From Paenibacillus mellifer (GTDB lineage: Bacteria; Bacillota; Bacilli; Paenibacillales; Paenibacillaceae), in assembly GCF_023195895.1 (NCBI RefSeq), contig NZ_JALPRK010000002.1:274671-338670 (forward strand): DNA of 64,000 bases. Direction: 5' to 3'. Within the stretch, counting starts at the first letter, position 1, and each line of letters opens with the position of its first letter. Below the pieces are notes generated by a model that did no database searches, was not told the origin of the DNA, and saw only the letters and a program-made list of their open reading frames with translations. Position numbers and translations under genes: made by a program. Below are positions 26,324-34,812 of the stretch, piece after piece.

Positions 26324-26950
26324 TTGAAACTATCGGATCTTTGGAGCATCTCATTTCTATCCTCCCGCTTCATCTTATGGGCCTTGTTCGTTTGTAATCT
26401 ATTGGGTACGATTTACGGTTATATCTGGTATGATGCGCAACTGATGGATACTTGGCGCAGTCATCCGCATTGGCAGATCATCTTTGTTCCCGACAGTCCG
26501 ACGGCGAGCTTGTTCTTTACCTTAAGTTTGTTATTTCTGCTGTTTCCGAGAAAGTTGAAGAAATACTTCCGCATCCGCACCTTGATCGAGGGGCTGGCTG
26601 TCGTGACGAGCGTGAAGTACGGGGTGTGGGCCGTTTCGATGATCTTCGCCGGTGCGTATCAGGGGGGAGAACTCGTATGGCAGGACTGGATGCTGGTTGC
26701 TTCCCATTTGGCGATGGCGGTGGAATCGCTGCTATTTGTCCGATTGTACAAGTTGGGTTCTTTGATGCTGCTGGGGGCCGGTGCCTGGACGCTGCTCAAC
26801 GATACCGTGGATTACACCTATGAAGTTTATCCTTGGTTGCCGGAGACGTTATGGGACGATGTATCCGGTGTTGCCGTCTTTACCGTGGTTCTGACTTTCG
26901 CCAGTGTTGCCGCCGGTTGGCTTGCGCTAAAACAAGCTAAACGCGCTTAA
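26324..26950 (+). CDS. ypjA: YpjA family membrane protein (DUF1405)
   Basis: About 208 residues with six or seven hydrophobic helices (FILWALFVCNLLGTIYGYIWY near the start, then TASLFFTLSLLFLLFP and VFTVVLTFASVAAGWLAL). Family assignment rests on this pattern and on position after qcrC, as in B. subtilis. Function unknown. The TTG at 26324 is preferred for its distance from AAAGAGGGAT; a GTG at 26303 is an alternative. Confidence 0.8.
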   Translation: MKLSDLWSISFLSSRFILWALFVCNLLGTIYGYIWYDAQLMDTWRSHPHWQIIFVPDSPTASLFFTLSLLFLLFPRKLKKYFRIRTLIEGLAVVTSVKYGVWAVSMIFAGAYQGGELVWQDWMLVASHLAMAVESLLFVRLYKLGSLMLLGAGAWTLLNDTVDYTYEVYPWLPETLWDDVSGVAVFTVVLTFASVAAGWLALKQAKRA

Positions 26951-27008
26951 GAGCAAGGTTCTAACGTAGGACAGCCTGCCATACCATGATGGTAGGGAGG
27001 GGATGTCC

Positions 27009-27935
27009 GTGAGACGAACTTGGGTGAAAGGAACGGCGGCCGCACTAGCTCTGCTTGCCGCGATGCTGCTCTGGAGCACAGCGGTGTTGGCTCAACCGGA
27101 TGGGAATGGAGCTGGGAGCAGGGCAGGGGCGTCGTCATCGACGGGCGCGGCCGGCTTGTCAGAGCAGGAGCGCAGTGAGCGGTTGAAGCAACTCGAAGCG
27201 GCGTCAGAGCGCTTGTATGAACATATGCAACAAGGAAATACCACGGAGGCGCTGTCCGACATGGACAAATTGATCGGAGCGCTGGAGGGCGTGTCCTTTA
27301 AGGGGTTGACGTCAGTGGAGGGAATCCATGCCTTAGCCGAAACGATTATGGACACCAAGGAAACGCTGGTCAAGGCGGAGATCCAGCCTGAGGCGTGGGC
27401 GTTATCCTCAGCTCGCTTGCGGCTGGCGGTGAACAGTCTGCTGCATCCGGACAAGGCCTTATGGCAGCAGTATTATAAGGTCATGGCGGATAACTTGCAG
27501 CAGATGAATCGCGCCCGTGCGGGCGGAAAACCGGCGGAGGTACGCAAGGCGTTCCAAGCCTTAGAGGGCCATTACGAAGTGGTACGTCCTGCCGCGGTAA
27601 TTCGGCGCCCGGCCTCTGATGTCAACCAGTTCGACTCCTGGCTGTCCTATGTCGGTCGGTTGAGCGGGGAACGGACCTGGGATGAAGCAGCTTTGAAAGG
27701 GGCCGTCATTCAGGGAGAAGGCGCGCTAAAAGGGTTGTTCGGCCGTCGGGGAGACGAGCCTGTATTTCTGCCGATCACCGGCTTTGACAGCCCGTGGTAT
27801 TGGAGTGGCTTGATCGGGCTTTGGATCGTGCTTGCTCTGACCTATACGGGCATCCGCAAGTATCGTGCCTCTCAAACCGTAACCGCAGTGCGGGAGCAAC
27901 GACGGGAAGAGGATGCGCGTCGGTATAGGTTGTAG
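27009..27935 (+). CDS. ypjB: Sporulation protein YpjB
   Basis: 308 residues. The signal peptide (MRRTWVKGTAAALALLAAML) ends near VLAQ. A helical extracytoplasmic domain of about 210 residues has ERLKQLEAASERLYEHMQQGN. A C-terminal membrane helix (WYWSGLIGLWIVLALTYTGI) is followed by a basic tail, giving a type I anchor. Assigned by layout and by the ypjA-ypjB order of B. subtilis. The GTG at 27009 is chosen because GGGAGGGG ends at 27002, directly abutting the ATG at 27003. Confidence 0.8.
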   Translation: MRRTWVKGTAAALALLAAMLLWSTAVLAQPDGNGAGSRAGASSSTGAAGLSEQERSERLKQLEAASERLYEHMQQGNTTEALSDMDKLIGALEGVSFKGLTSVEGIHALAETIMDTKETLVKAEIQPEAWALSSARLRLAVNSLLHPDKALWQQYYKVMADNLQQMNRARAGGKPAEVRKAFQALEGHYEVVRPAAVIRRPASDVNQFDSWLSYVGRLSGERTWDEAALKGAVIQGEGALKGLFGRRGDEPVFLPITGFDSPWYWSGLIGLWIVLALTYTGIRKYRASQTVTAVREQRREEDARRYRL

Positions 27936-27958
27936 GTGATGGCGAGGGATAAAAGGCA

Positions 27959-28062
27959 ATAACGGTAAAAGATACCCTTATTGTTGCGAGAAACTCGGAT
28001 TTCGGCTGGATAAGGGTGGAAATTGGCCTTAATTTCGAAATGGGGACATATTTTACCGCTAT
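27959..28062. repeat. Nested inverted-repeat intergenic element
   Basis: Three nested arm pairs are seen: ATAACGGTAAAA (27959-27970) with TTTTACCGCTAT (28051-28062), 11 of 12; ACCCTTA (27974-27980) with TAAGGGT (28011-28017); CGAG with CTCG (27987-27997). It lies between the convergent ypjB and ypjC. It shares TAACGG outer arms with the element at 8752-8834, but the two sequences are otherwise different. Confidence 0.6.
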
Positions 28063-28087
28063 GTTGATGTTCGGGTTAAAATAAATA

Positions 28088-28126
28088 AAGCAGGGAGGCA
28101 AAGGATTCTCTTAGCCGCTCTGCTTT
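28088..28126. terminator. Bidirectional terminator between ypjB and ypjC
   Basis: AAAGCAGGGAGGC and GCCGCTCTGCTTTTT form an imperfect stem with T-rich (plus) and A-rich (left) flanks, serving both convergent genes. Confidence 0.6.
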
Positions 28127-28145
28127 TTGTTATGATGCCTCGCGT

Positions 28146-29015
28146 TTAATCCTCCTTGAACCCTTCTCCATGCACGTCATGCACGTCGCTGATGATGATG
28201 AACGCTCGCGGATCAACAGACTTTGCAATCGACTGCAGTCGCCGGATCTCTTGGCGGGACACGACGCAGTAAGCCATATGCTTCGCTTGCTTGGAGTAAG
28301 CCCCGATCGCTGGAATTAACGTCACGCCGCGGTCCATCTCCTTCGTGATAATATCGGCGATTGCCGGAGCATGATCGCTGATGATCGTAAACGCTTTGGC
28401 GGAATACGCGCCTTCCTGAATAAAATCGATGACCTTAGAGGCGATAAAGACAGCCACGAGCGTATACAGTATATTTTCCTTCCTAATATAGAAGAGTGAC
28501 AATCCGATAATGACAATATCTAGTGTTAATATGACTTGTCCCATGCTGAATCCGTATTTACGTCCGAGAATCCGGGCCACGATATCCGAACCTCCGGTCG
28601 TCCCGCCAAAACGGAATACGATACCTAGGCCAGCCCCCAGCGTTACCCCCGCGTATAGCGAAACGAGGATATAATCCGTTTGTGTCTCGAACGGCAGGAT
28701 CCAGCCCCCATGAATCATGCGCTCGAACAGCCACAGAAAGAAGGTCAGCGAGCCGATTCCGACCCCGGTCCAGATAATTTGTCGTCCCCCAAGGATCTTC
28801 CATCCGATCAGAAACAACGGGATGTTGAGCAGCAAGTTCGAAAGCGAAGGCGAGATGCCAAACGCATAGTTCAGGAGCAACGTGATGCCGGTGACCCCGC
28901 CTTCCATGAGCTGGTTGGGTAAGATAAAATAGAGGAGTCCAAACGCATAGATGGCCGTACCTAGTAAGATCGGCAGCAGCGTTTTGAGAAACCCGGAAAA
29001 TTTGCTTGAGTTCAT
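28146..29015 (-). CDS. ypjC: YitT family membrane protein with DUF2179 domain
   Basis: 289 residues. Six hydrophobic segments (LLPILLGTAIYAFGLLYFILPNQL, NLLLNIPLFLIGWKIL, YILVSLYAGVTLGAGLGIVFRFGGTTGGSDI) form the YitT domain. The last 80 or so residues (AKAFTIISDHAPAIADIITKEMDRGVTLI to IISDVHDVHGEGF) are the cytoplasmic DUF2179 domain. Transport or sensing role unknown. B. subtilis carries the same type of gene at this place, inverted relative to ypjB. Confidence 0.85.
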   Translation of the reverse strand: MNSSKFSGFLKTLLPILLGTAIYAFGLLYFILPNQLMEGGVTGITLLLNYAFGISPSLSNLLLNIPLFLIGWKILGGRQIIWTGVGIGSLTFFLWLFERMIHGGWILPFETQTDYILVSLYAGVTLGAGLGIVFRFGGTTGGSDIVARILGRKYGFSMGQVILTLDIVIIGLSLFYIRKENILYTLVAVFIASKVIDFIQEGAYSAKAFTIISDHAPAIADIITKEMDRGVTLIPAIGAYSKQAKHMAYCVVSRQEIRRLQSIAKSVDPRAFIIISDVHDVHGEGFKED

Positions 29016-29191
29016 GAAAAAACTTCACCTGTCCCTAATGGAATTGTTGTAAATCCTTCGCTAATTGGCAATTGGTTAGATCTGCCTTTCCTAGTATACC
29101 TTTTTCTATGCGGTTTAAAAAATGATTTGTTTTCGTCACCTACTTACGATAACATAGGGAAAAACGGGACAATCAGCGGAGGGATCGGTGC

Positions 29192-29533
29192 TTGGAAGTT
29201 GACAAAGAGAAATCTCTTGCGGAAATGCAACGCGAAGTAGACCGTTACATCTCGCAGTTTAAAGAAGGCTATTTCAGCCCGCTCACGATGTTGGCGCGGA
29301 TGTCTGAGGAAGTGGGCGAGCTGGCCCGCGAGGTCAATCATACCTACGGCGAGAAACCGAAGAAGAAGGACGAACCGGACAATTCCATCGAGCTGGAGTT
29401 AGGCGATATTCTGTTCATTACCATTTGCTTCGCCAACTCTCTTGGCATTAATTTGACCGAGGCCCATGATCAGGTCATGCATAAATTCGCAACCCGCGAT
29501 GCGGATCGTTGGACGAAAAAGGACACCGAATAG
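29192..29533 (+). CDS. ypjD: MazG-like nucleotide pyrophosphohydrolase (YpjD)
   Basis: 113 residues, all helical. The metal-binding EEVGELARE (ExxE) and ELGDILF (ExxD) motifs are present. It removes pyrophosphate from (perhaps aberrant) nucleoside triphosphates. The start codon is TTG at 29192, supported by GGAGGG at 29178-29183. Same neighbours as in B. subtilis (ypjD-dapB), with a TPR gene inserted. Confidence 0.88.
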   Translation: MEVDKEKSLAEMQREVDRYISQFKEGYFSPLTMLARMSEEVGELAREVNHTYGEKPKKKDEPDNSIELELGDILFITICFANSLGINLTEAHDQVMHKFATRDADRWTKKDTE

Positions 29534-29589
29534 GGTCATCCTTCATATGCTGTTAGTATGATCATCCCTACAGTAAAGGGGGATAGCAC

Positions 29590-30120
29590 ATGAAGGCGGA
29601 GGATTATTTGCAAAGAGCTTACCGAAGCATCTATGAAAACGACTTTGCTCAGGCGTTAAGTTGGTTCGAGCGAGCGCTGGACGTTCAGCCGGATCACGCG
29701 GATATCCACTATCGGTACTCGATCACCTGCGCCCGCAGCGGGCAGCTGGATAAGGCGCTTCAACATGCGCGTTTGGCTGCAGCTCTGGAACCTGCGCAGG
29801 ACGAATATAAACTGCATTACGACCGTTTGCAATCCATGGAATTGACCCAAATGGCCAGACGGCAGCTGGAGAAGGCAGGCAACAAACGGAAATCCGCAGC
29901 CGAACCGGCAGCCCGTATGCTGAAGCGCGCCGTAGAGCTCGACCCGTTATCGTTGGATGCGCAGGTATGGCTGGCGATCGCCTACGGCGAACTTGAATGT
30001 TACGAACTGGCGCTTCAAGTGGTTCGCGACGCGTCGGCCCTTCCATTGGATGCCGGTGCGGCCGGTCAGCTGAAAGAAATGGAGCAGCGGTTGAAGCACC
30101 AAATCAAGCAATCATCATAG
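29590..30120 (+). CDS. TPR repeat protein
   Basis: 176 residues, soluble. TPR-like helical pairs are ENDFAQALSWFERALDVQPDHADIHYRYS, GQLDKALQHARLAAALEPAQDEY and, after a basic linker, ARMLKRAVELDPLSLDAQVWLAIAYGELECYELAL. A protein-protein scaffold; partner unknown. AAAGGGGGATAGC precedes the ATG. It probably shares a transcript with ypjD and dapB. Confidence 0.78.
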   Translation: MKAEDYLQRAYRSIYENDFAQALSWFERALDVQPDHADIHYRYSITCARSGQLDKALQHARLAAALEPAQDEYKLHYDRLQSMELTQMARRQLEKAGNKRKSAAEPAARMLKRAVELDPLSLDAQVWLAIAYGELECYELALQVVRDASALPLDAGAAGQLKEMEQRLKHQIKQSS

Positions 30121-30142
30121 TAGAGAATGCGAGGAGATCAAG

Positions 30143-30949
30143 ATGTCGGAACCAATTAAAGTTGCTGTGGCGGGCGCCGCCGGCAGAATGGGTAGAGAAG
30201 TGGTGAAGATGGTGCTCCAGGATCCGGAGCTTAAACTGGTAGCCGCCGTGAATCTATCGGATGCCGGCCTCGATGCCGGAACGCTGGTCGGCCTTCCGGC
30301 TTGCGGCGTTGCTTTGACGGGCGATTTGGAGAAGGCGCTGAGTGAGGCGCAGCCGCAGGTGTTGGTCGACTTCACGACGCCGCAGTCCGCCTACGCGAAC
30401 ACCGAGCTGGCGATCCGGCTCGGTGTTTCACCGGTTGTCGGTACAACCGGGTTTACGCCGGAGCAAATCGAAGATCTGGACAAGCTGTGCCATGTCAAGG
30501 GGATCGGCGGATTGATTGCGCCGAACTTCTCCATCGGGGCGATCTTGATGATGCGTTTCGCGGCGCAGGCGGCGAAATATTTCCCCCACCTGGAAATCAT
30601 CGAATACCATGGCGATCAGAAGCTGGATGCGCCATCAGGGACGGCGGTGAAGACGGCCGAGCTCATCGCCGAGAACCGGAAGGAGCTGCGCCAAGGGAAC
30701 CCGAACGAGGAAGAAACGATTGAAGGTGCGCGGGGCGGTTATTATAATGGATTCCGGATACATAGCGTTCGGTTGCCGGGCGTATTTGCTCAGCAGGAGG
30801 TTATTTTCGGCGGCTTTGGCCAGACGCTGAAAATTCGTCACGATTCTTATGAACGTGCCGGTTACATGCCGGGGGTCAATTTGGCGATCAAGAAAGTGAT
30901 CGAATGCAAGGGCATGATTTACGGATTCGAACATTTCATGGAAGATTAA
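30143..30949 (+). CDS. dapB: 4-hydroxy-tetrahydrodipicolinate reductase (DapB)
   Basis: Lysine/diaminopimelate pathway reductase, 268 residues. The N-terminal VAGAAGRMGREVV loop binds NAD(P)H. DFTTPQSAYANTELAI and VVGTTGFT follow. The catalytic segment is EYHGDQKLDAPSGTAVK, with the first histidine and the lysine kept, while the second histidine of the usual HH pair is Gly. It supplies diaminopimelate for peptidoglycan and dipicolinate for spores. Confidence 0.95.
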   Translation: MSEPIKVAVAGAAGRMGREVVKMVLQDPELKLVAAVNLSDAGLDAGTLVGLPACGVALTGDLEKALSEAQPQVLVDFTTPQSAYANTELAIRLGVSPVVGTTGFTPEQIEDLDKLCHVKGIGGLIAPNFSIGAILMMRFAAQAAKYFPHLEIIEYHGDQKLDAPSGTAVKTAELIAENRKELRQGNPNEEETIEGARGGYYNGFRIHSVRLPGVFAQQEVIFGGFGQTLKIRHDSYERAGYMPGVNLAIKKVIECKGMIYGFEHFMED

Positions 30950-30964
30950 AGGGGACAAAAGCAT

Positions 30965-31387
30965 ATGTTGAACATCGCATTTATTGCTCATGACCGCAAG
31001 AAAGAGGATATTGTCAATTTCGCCATCGCTTACGAGCATGTATTTAAAGATAAGAGGCTTTATTCTACCGGAACGACCGGACAGCAAATTATGGATAACA
31101 CTTCATTAAAAATCCATCGGTTCCTCTCGGGTCCGCTCGGAGGGGACCAACAGATCGGCGCATTAATTGCTCAGAACGAGATGGATCTGGTCATCTTCCT
31201 GCGTGATCCGTTGATGGCGCAGCCGCATGAACCGGACATCACCGCACTTCTGCGCCTATGCGACGTACACGGAATTCCGGTAGCCACCAATATGGCGACG
31301 GCAGAGATTCTGGTGCGGGCTCTAGATCGTGGGGATTTCGGCTGGCGCGAGCTGGTGGAGATGCATAAACCGGGGTTGACGAAATGA
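30965..31387 (+). CDS. mgsA: Methylglyoxal synthase (MgsA)
   Basis: Converts dihydroxyacetone phosphate to methylglyoxal, a bypass under phosphate stress. 140 residues with [21 protein letters not shown] phosphate loop and the catalytic Asp61 in [11 protein letters not shown]. The end overlaps bshB1 (ATGA). The pairing is sensible because bacillithiol, made by the next two genes, can detoxify methylglyoxal (inference). Confidence 0.96.
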   Translation: MLNIAFIAHDRKKEDIVNFAIAYEHVFKDKRLYSTGTTGQQIMDNTSLKIHRFLSGPLGGDQQIGALIAQNEMDLVIFLRDPLMAQPHEPDITALLRLCDVHGIPVATNMATAEILVRALDRGDFGWRELVEMHKPGLTK

Positions 31388-32097
31388 GTGAACCGCTGGA
31401 TATCTTGATCTTCGGGGCGCACGCCGACGATGCCGAGATTGGAATGGCCGGCACGATCGCTAAGCATACCACCGCGGGTTACCGTGTCGGTATCTGCGAT
31501 TTGACCGAAGCCGAGTTGTCCTCTAACGGCAATCCCACCCTGCGGAAGCAGGAAGCCGAAGCAGCAGCCAACGTGCTGGGATTAGCCGCGCGCGTCAATC
31601 TTGGACTGCCTGATCGAGGGTTGACCGGGTCGGCGGAGCAATTGGCTGCGGTCACCGAGGTTATTCGCGAGTTTGCGCCGCGTCTTGTGTTCGCACCGTA
31701 CTGGGAGGATCGTCATCCCGACCATATCGATGCCAGCAAGCTGGTGGATGCTGCGATATTTAACGCCAAGCTTCGCCGATTTATGCCGGACAAGCCGGCG
31801 GTCCCTGCGCCCGAGCTTTATTTTTATTTCATCAATGATTGGAAAACGCCGGATTTGATCGTCGATGTGAGTGAAACCTACGAGCAGAAAGAACGGTCGC
31901 TACGGTGCTACCGTTCGCAGTTTGAGGCGGGTTCGCCTGGCGAAGACGTTGCTATAACCCCGCTTAATCAGGGATATGTGGAACGTGTCAAAGCCCGGGA
32001 CTCGCTGATCGGACAGCGTTCGCTGATTCCATTTGCGGAAGGGTTTATGACGAAAACCGCTTATCCGGTAAATCTATTCGGCTCCCTACGCACATAA
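31384..32097 (+). CDS. bshB1: Bacillithiol biosynthesis deacetylase (BshB1)
   Basis: Deacetylates GlcNAc-malate. LmbE-like zinc hydrolase of 237 residues. The metal and catalytic motif [11 protein letters not shown] has Ala in place of the common Pro of AHPDD, and [12 protein letters not shown] holds the second histidine block. Located between mgsA and bshA as in B. subtilis. Confidence 0.93.
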   Translation: MSEPLDILIFGAHADDAEIGMAGTIAKHTTAGYRVGICDLTEAELSSNGNPTLRKQEAEAAANVLGLAARVNLGLPDRGLTGSAEQLAAVTEVIREFAPRLVFAPYWEDRHPDHIDASKLVDAAIFNAKLRRFMPDKPAVPAPELYFYFINDWKTPDLIVDVSETYEQKERSLRCYRSQFEAGSPGEDVAITPLNQGYVERVKARDSLIGQRSLIPFAEGFMTKTAYPVNLFGSLRT

Positions 32098-32136
32098 GCT
32101 GGAAGAGAGAATAACAACAAAGGAGGCCCCCACCAT

Positions 32137-33297
32137 ATGGAACCATTTTTGAAAATCGGCATCACTTGTTATCCATCCTTGGGCGGTTCGGGGGTTGTGG
32201 CCACCGAGCTGGGAAAATTGCTGGCGGAAAAGGGCCACGAAGTCCATTTCATCTCGCATAGCGTTCCTTTTCGCTTAGGGAGTTACCATAAGAATATCTT
32301 TTATCATGAAGTTGAGGTTAGCGATTACTACGTATTCCGTTATCCGCCTTATGATTTGTCATTGGCGACGAAAATGGCCACCGTTGCCAAAGCGCAAGGC
32401 CTGGATATTCTTCACGTGCATTATGCGGTACCGCACGCGGTTTGTGCATTCCTCGCCAAGCAGATGGTGGGTGACTCGTTAAAGGTTGTGACGACGCTGC
32501 ATGGGACAGACATTACGGTGTTGGCGCAGGACGAATCGCTAAAGGATTTGATCCGGTTGGCGATTAATGAAAGCGACGCGGTGACGTCAGTCTCGCGCGA
32601 TTTGATGCGGGAAACCCGGGAAGTGTTGGACATTACCCGGGATATTGACTTGACGTACAACTTCGTTGACGAGCGAGTATATTATCCAAGGGATGCGAAG
32701 AGCTGCCGGATGGATTTTGCTGCACCAGGCGAGAAAGTGCTGATGCACGTCTCCAACTTCCGACCGGTGAAACGGGTCAGCGATGTCGTTGATATTTTTC
32801 ATCGGGTCAACGAGCAGGTTCCTTCCCAATTGTTGTTTGTCGGTGAAGGGCCGGAGTTGCCCAAAATTCAATGCAAGATCAAGGACCTTGGCCTAGCCGA
32901 CCGGGTGCATTTCCTGGGTAAACAGGATGATATCGCTCATGTGATTTCGATGGCCGATGTCTTGTTACTGCCCTCAGAGAAGGAAAGCTTCGGCTTAGTT
33001 GCTCTGGAAGCGATGGCCTGCGGCGTGCCGACCGTTGGTTCGGTGGCCGGCGGGATTCCGGAGCTGGTGACCCACGGAGAGACCGGATTCTTGGCACCGA
33101 TCGGCGATACGAAGCAGATGGCGGAGCATTGCATCGCGCTGTTGCAGAACCCTGATCTGGCTGCACGGATCCGCGAAGCTTGCTTGACTCGGGCGAAAAC
33201 GGAGTTCAGCAGCGAGATGACGACGGCGGCATATGAAGAGATTTATTACCGTGTGCTCAATCGTCAACTGCCAACGTTGAATCCGGCTTGCAGCTAA
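32137..33297 (+). CDS. bshA: N-acetyl-alpha-D-glucosaminyl L-malate synthase (BshA)
   Basis: First step of bacillithiol synthesis, joining UDP-GlcNAc and malate. GT-B retaining glycosyltransferase of 386 residues. The N-terminal YPSLGGSGVVATELGK loop is present, as are HVHYAVPHAVCAFLAK and the C-terminal EKESFGLVALEAMACGVPTVGS donor-site motif. AAAGGAGGCCCC precedes the ATG. Confidence 0.95.
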   Translation: MEPFLKIGITCYPSLGGSGVVATELGKLLAEKGHEVHFISHSVPFRLGSYHKNIFYHEVEVSDYYVFRYPPYDLSLATKMATVAKAQGLDILHVHYAVPHAVCAFLAKQMVGDSLKVVTTLHGTDITVLAQDESLKDLIRLAINESDAVTSVSRDLMRETREVLDITRDIDLTYNFVDERVYYPRDAKSCRMDFAAPGEKVLMHVSNFRPVKRVSDVVDIFHRVNEQVPSQLLFVGEGPELPKIQCKIKDLGLADRVHFLGKQDDIAHVISMADVLLLPSEKESFGLVALEAMACGVPTVGSVAGGIPELVTHGETGFLAPIGDTKQMAEHCIALLQNPDLAARIREACLTRAKTEFSSEMTTAAYEEIYYRVLNRQLPTLNPACS

Positions 33298-33337
33298 AGT
33301 TGATTGGCGAGAGGGCAGGAATCTAAAGATCGAATCG

Positions 33338-33360
33338 GCGCAGGGCTTGAGGCCCTGCGC
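33338..33360 (+). other. GC-rich hairpin flanked by a 13-bp direct repeat
   Basis: GCGCAGGGC pairs perfectly with GCCCTGCGC around TTGAG. It lies between bshA and cca without a good T tract, so full termination is doubtful. TAAAGTTGATTGG occurs at 33295-33307 and again at 33389-33401, on either side of the hairpin and just ahead of the cca ribosome site. It may attenuate or process the bshA-cca transcript (inference). Confidence 0.5.
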
Positions 33361-33423
33361 TTGTTGTGCCGTATGGATGACGATAGATTAAAGTTGATTG
33401 GAAGGGAGGTGTCCGCAATCGAA

Positions 33424-34812
33424 ATGAATCGTTGGAGTCAGGTCGACCCCCTTATGTTGGCTCAGGGGGAAAATGTGCTGCGCGTATTGCGGGATGGCGG
33501 GCACCAGGCCTTTTTTGTCGGGGGCTGTGTTCGCGATGAACTGATGGATCGCCCGGTCCACGATATGGACATCGCCACCTCGGCTAGACCTGACGAGGTC
33601 GTTCGGTTGTTCGATCGCACGGTTCCGACGGGAATTCAACATGGCACGGTGACGGTGCTCATGGAAGATCAGGCGTTCGAGGTGACGACGTTCCGCAGGG
33701 AGTCGGATTACGCGGATCACCGTCGTCCGGGTTCGGTGGAGTTTGTGGATGCGGTCACCGAGGATTTGCAGCGGCGTGACTTTACTATGAACGCTATCGC
33801 CCGGGGGCTGGATGGCGAACTGATTGATCCGTTTGACGGCCGATCCGATATCGAGCGTGGGCTGATCCGCTGTGTTGGCGTTGCCGAAGAACGGTTTGAG
33901 GAGGATGCCCTGCGGATGATGCGGGCCGTCCGGTTTGCTTCGACGTTTGGCTTCCGCCCGGTCAAGAGCTTATGGAAGGCGCTCCTTGATGGCCGGGACA
34001 AGTTGAGCTGTATCGCGACGGAGCGCGTGCGTATGGAGATGGAGAAGATCGTGCTGGGCCCGGACCCGCTCCGAGGACTCGCCCTGCTGGAGCGCAGCGG
34101 GTTGTTCCGGCATGCGAAGGCCGCGCAAGGACCGGCCGCGACGGAGGCGGAGGCGGACGCAGGCGGCGAGGCACCCGGCGCGGAAGCGGCGCTGGCGCAG
34201 CGCCTGCTGCACCGCGAGCCGCCACGCCGTGCGCTGCTGGCCGCGCTGCCGCTGCTGGAGCCGGCGCCGCCGGCGCAGCGCTGGTCGCTGCTGCTGCAAG
34301 CCCTAGGCGCCCCGGGCGAAGCGGCTTCCCCGCTGCTCAAAAGCTGGACGTTCCCGAACCAGACCGCCCAGGAGGCGGCTGGGATCGTCCGCTTTGACGA
34401 AGCGTGGGAAGCCGTCCATGCCGGGGCGCCGGGCGAGCGCGAGCAGCGGCGCGGCTGGATCGGCCTGCAGGTCGCGTTCGGCCGCGAAACCGCCGGGCTG
34501 TGGCTGCGCCGTCAGCAGACGGTGCTACAAGCGGCCTCGGGCGACGACGCATGGCGGCAGGCCGGCCAGGCCATGCTGACCCGCGCGGCCCAATGGCACC
34601 GCGAGGTGCAAGTACATACGCTGAAGGAGCTTGCCGTCAGCGGCGGCGAAGTGCTGCAAGCAGCTGAACGCAAAGGCGGCCCTTGGCTTAGCGAGTTGCT
34701 GCGGGAGTTGCTGCTTGCGGTTGCCGCAGGTGAGCTGCCTAATGATCGGCAGACTCTTCTGGATCATGTCAAAACGGGGGTGAAGGAAGATGGAAGCAAA
34801 TCGGTTGATTGA
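33424..34812 (+). CDS. cca: CCA tRNA nucleotidyltransferase
   Basis: Adds or repairs the 3' CCA end of tRNAs. 462 residues, class II. FFVGGCVRDELMDRP and DMDIATSA carry the GG and DxD metal motifs, TFRRESDYADHRRPG and RRDFTMNAIA follow, and the neck has ALRMMRAVRFASTFGF. Residues about 230-300 are an Ala/Pro/Glu-rich GC-rich stretch (EAEADAGGEAPGAEAALAQR). The ATG is 14 bases after GGGAGGTG, rather far. Its end overlaps birA by 23 bases. Confidence 0.93.
   Translation: MNRWSQVDPLMLAQGENVLRVLRDGGHQAFFVGGCVRDELMDRPVHDMDIATSARPDEVVRLFDRTVPTGIQHGTVTVLMEDQAFEVTTFRRESDYADHRRPGSVEFVDAVTEDLQRRDFTMNAIARGLDGELIDPFDGRSDIERGLIRCVGVAEERFEEDALRMMRAVRFASTFGFRPVKSLWKALLDGRDKLSCIATERVRMEMEKIVLGPDPLRGLALLERSGLFRHAKAAQGPAATEAEADAGGEAPGAEAALAQRLLHREPPRRALLAALPLLEPAPPAQRWSLLLQALGAPGEAASPLLKSWTFPNQTAQEAAGIVRFDEAWEAVHAGAPGEREQRRGWIGLQVAFGRETAGLWLRRQQTVLQAASGDDAWRQAGQAMLTRAAQWHREVQVHTLKELAVSGGEVLQAAERKGGPWLSELLRELLLAVAAGELPNDRQTLLDHVKTGVKEDGSKSVD

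Noticed and set aside
33388..33423. Longer cca product starting at 33304
   Set aside because: The extra N-terminal residues do not resemble the family and include the GC-rich hairpin region.
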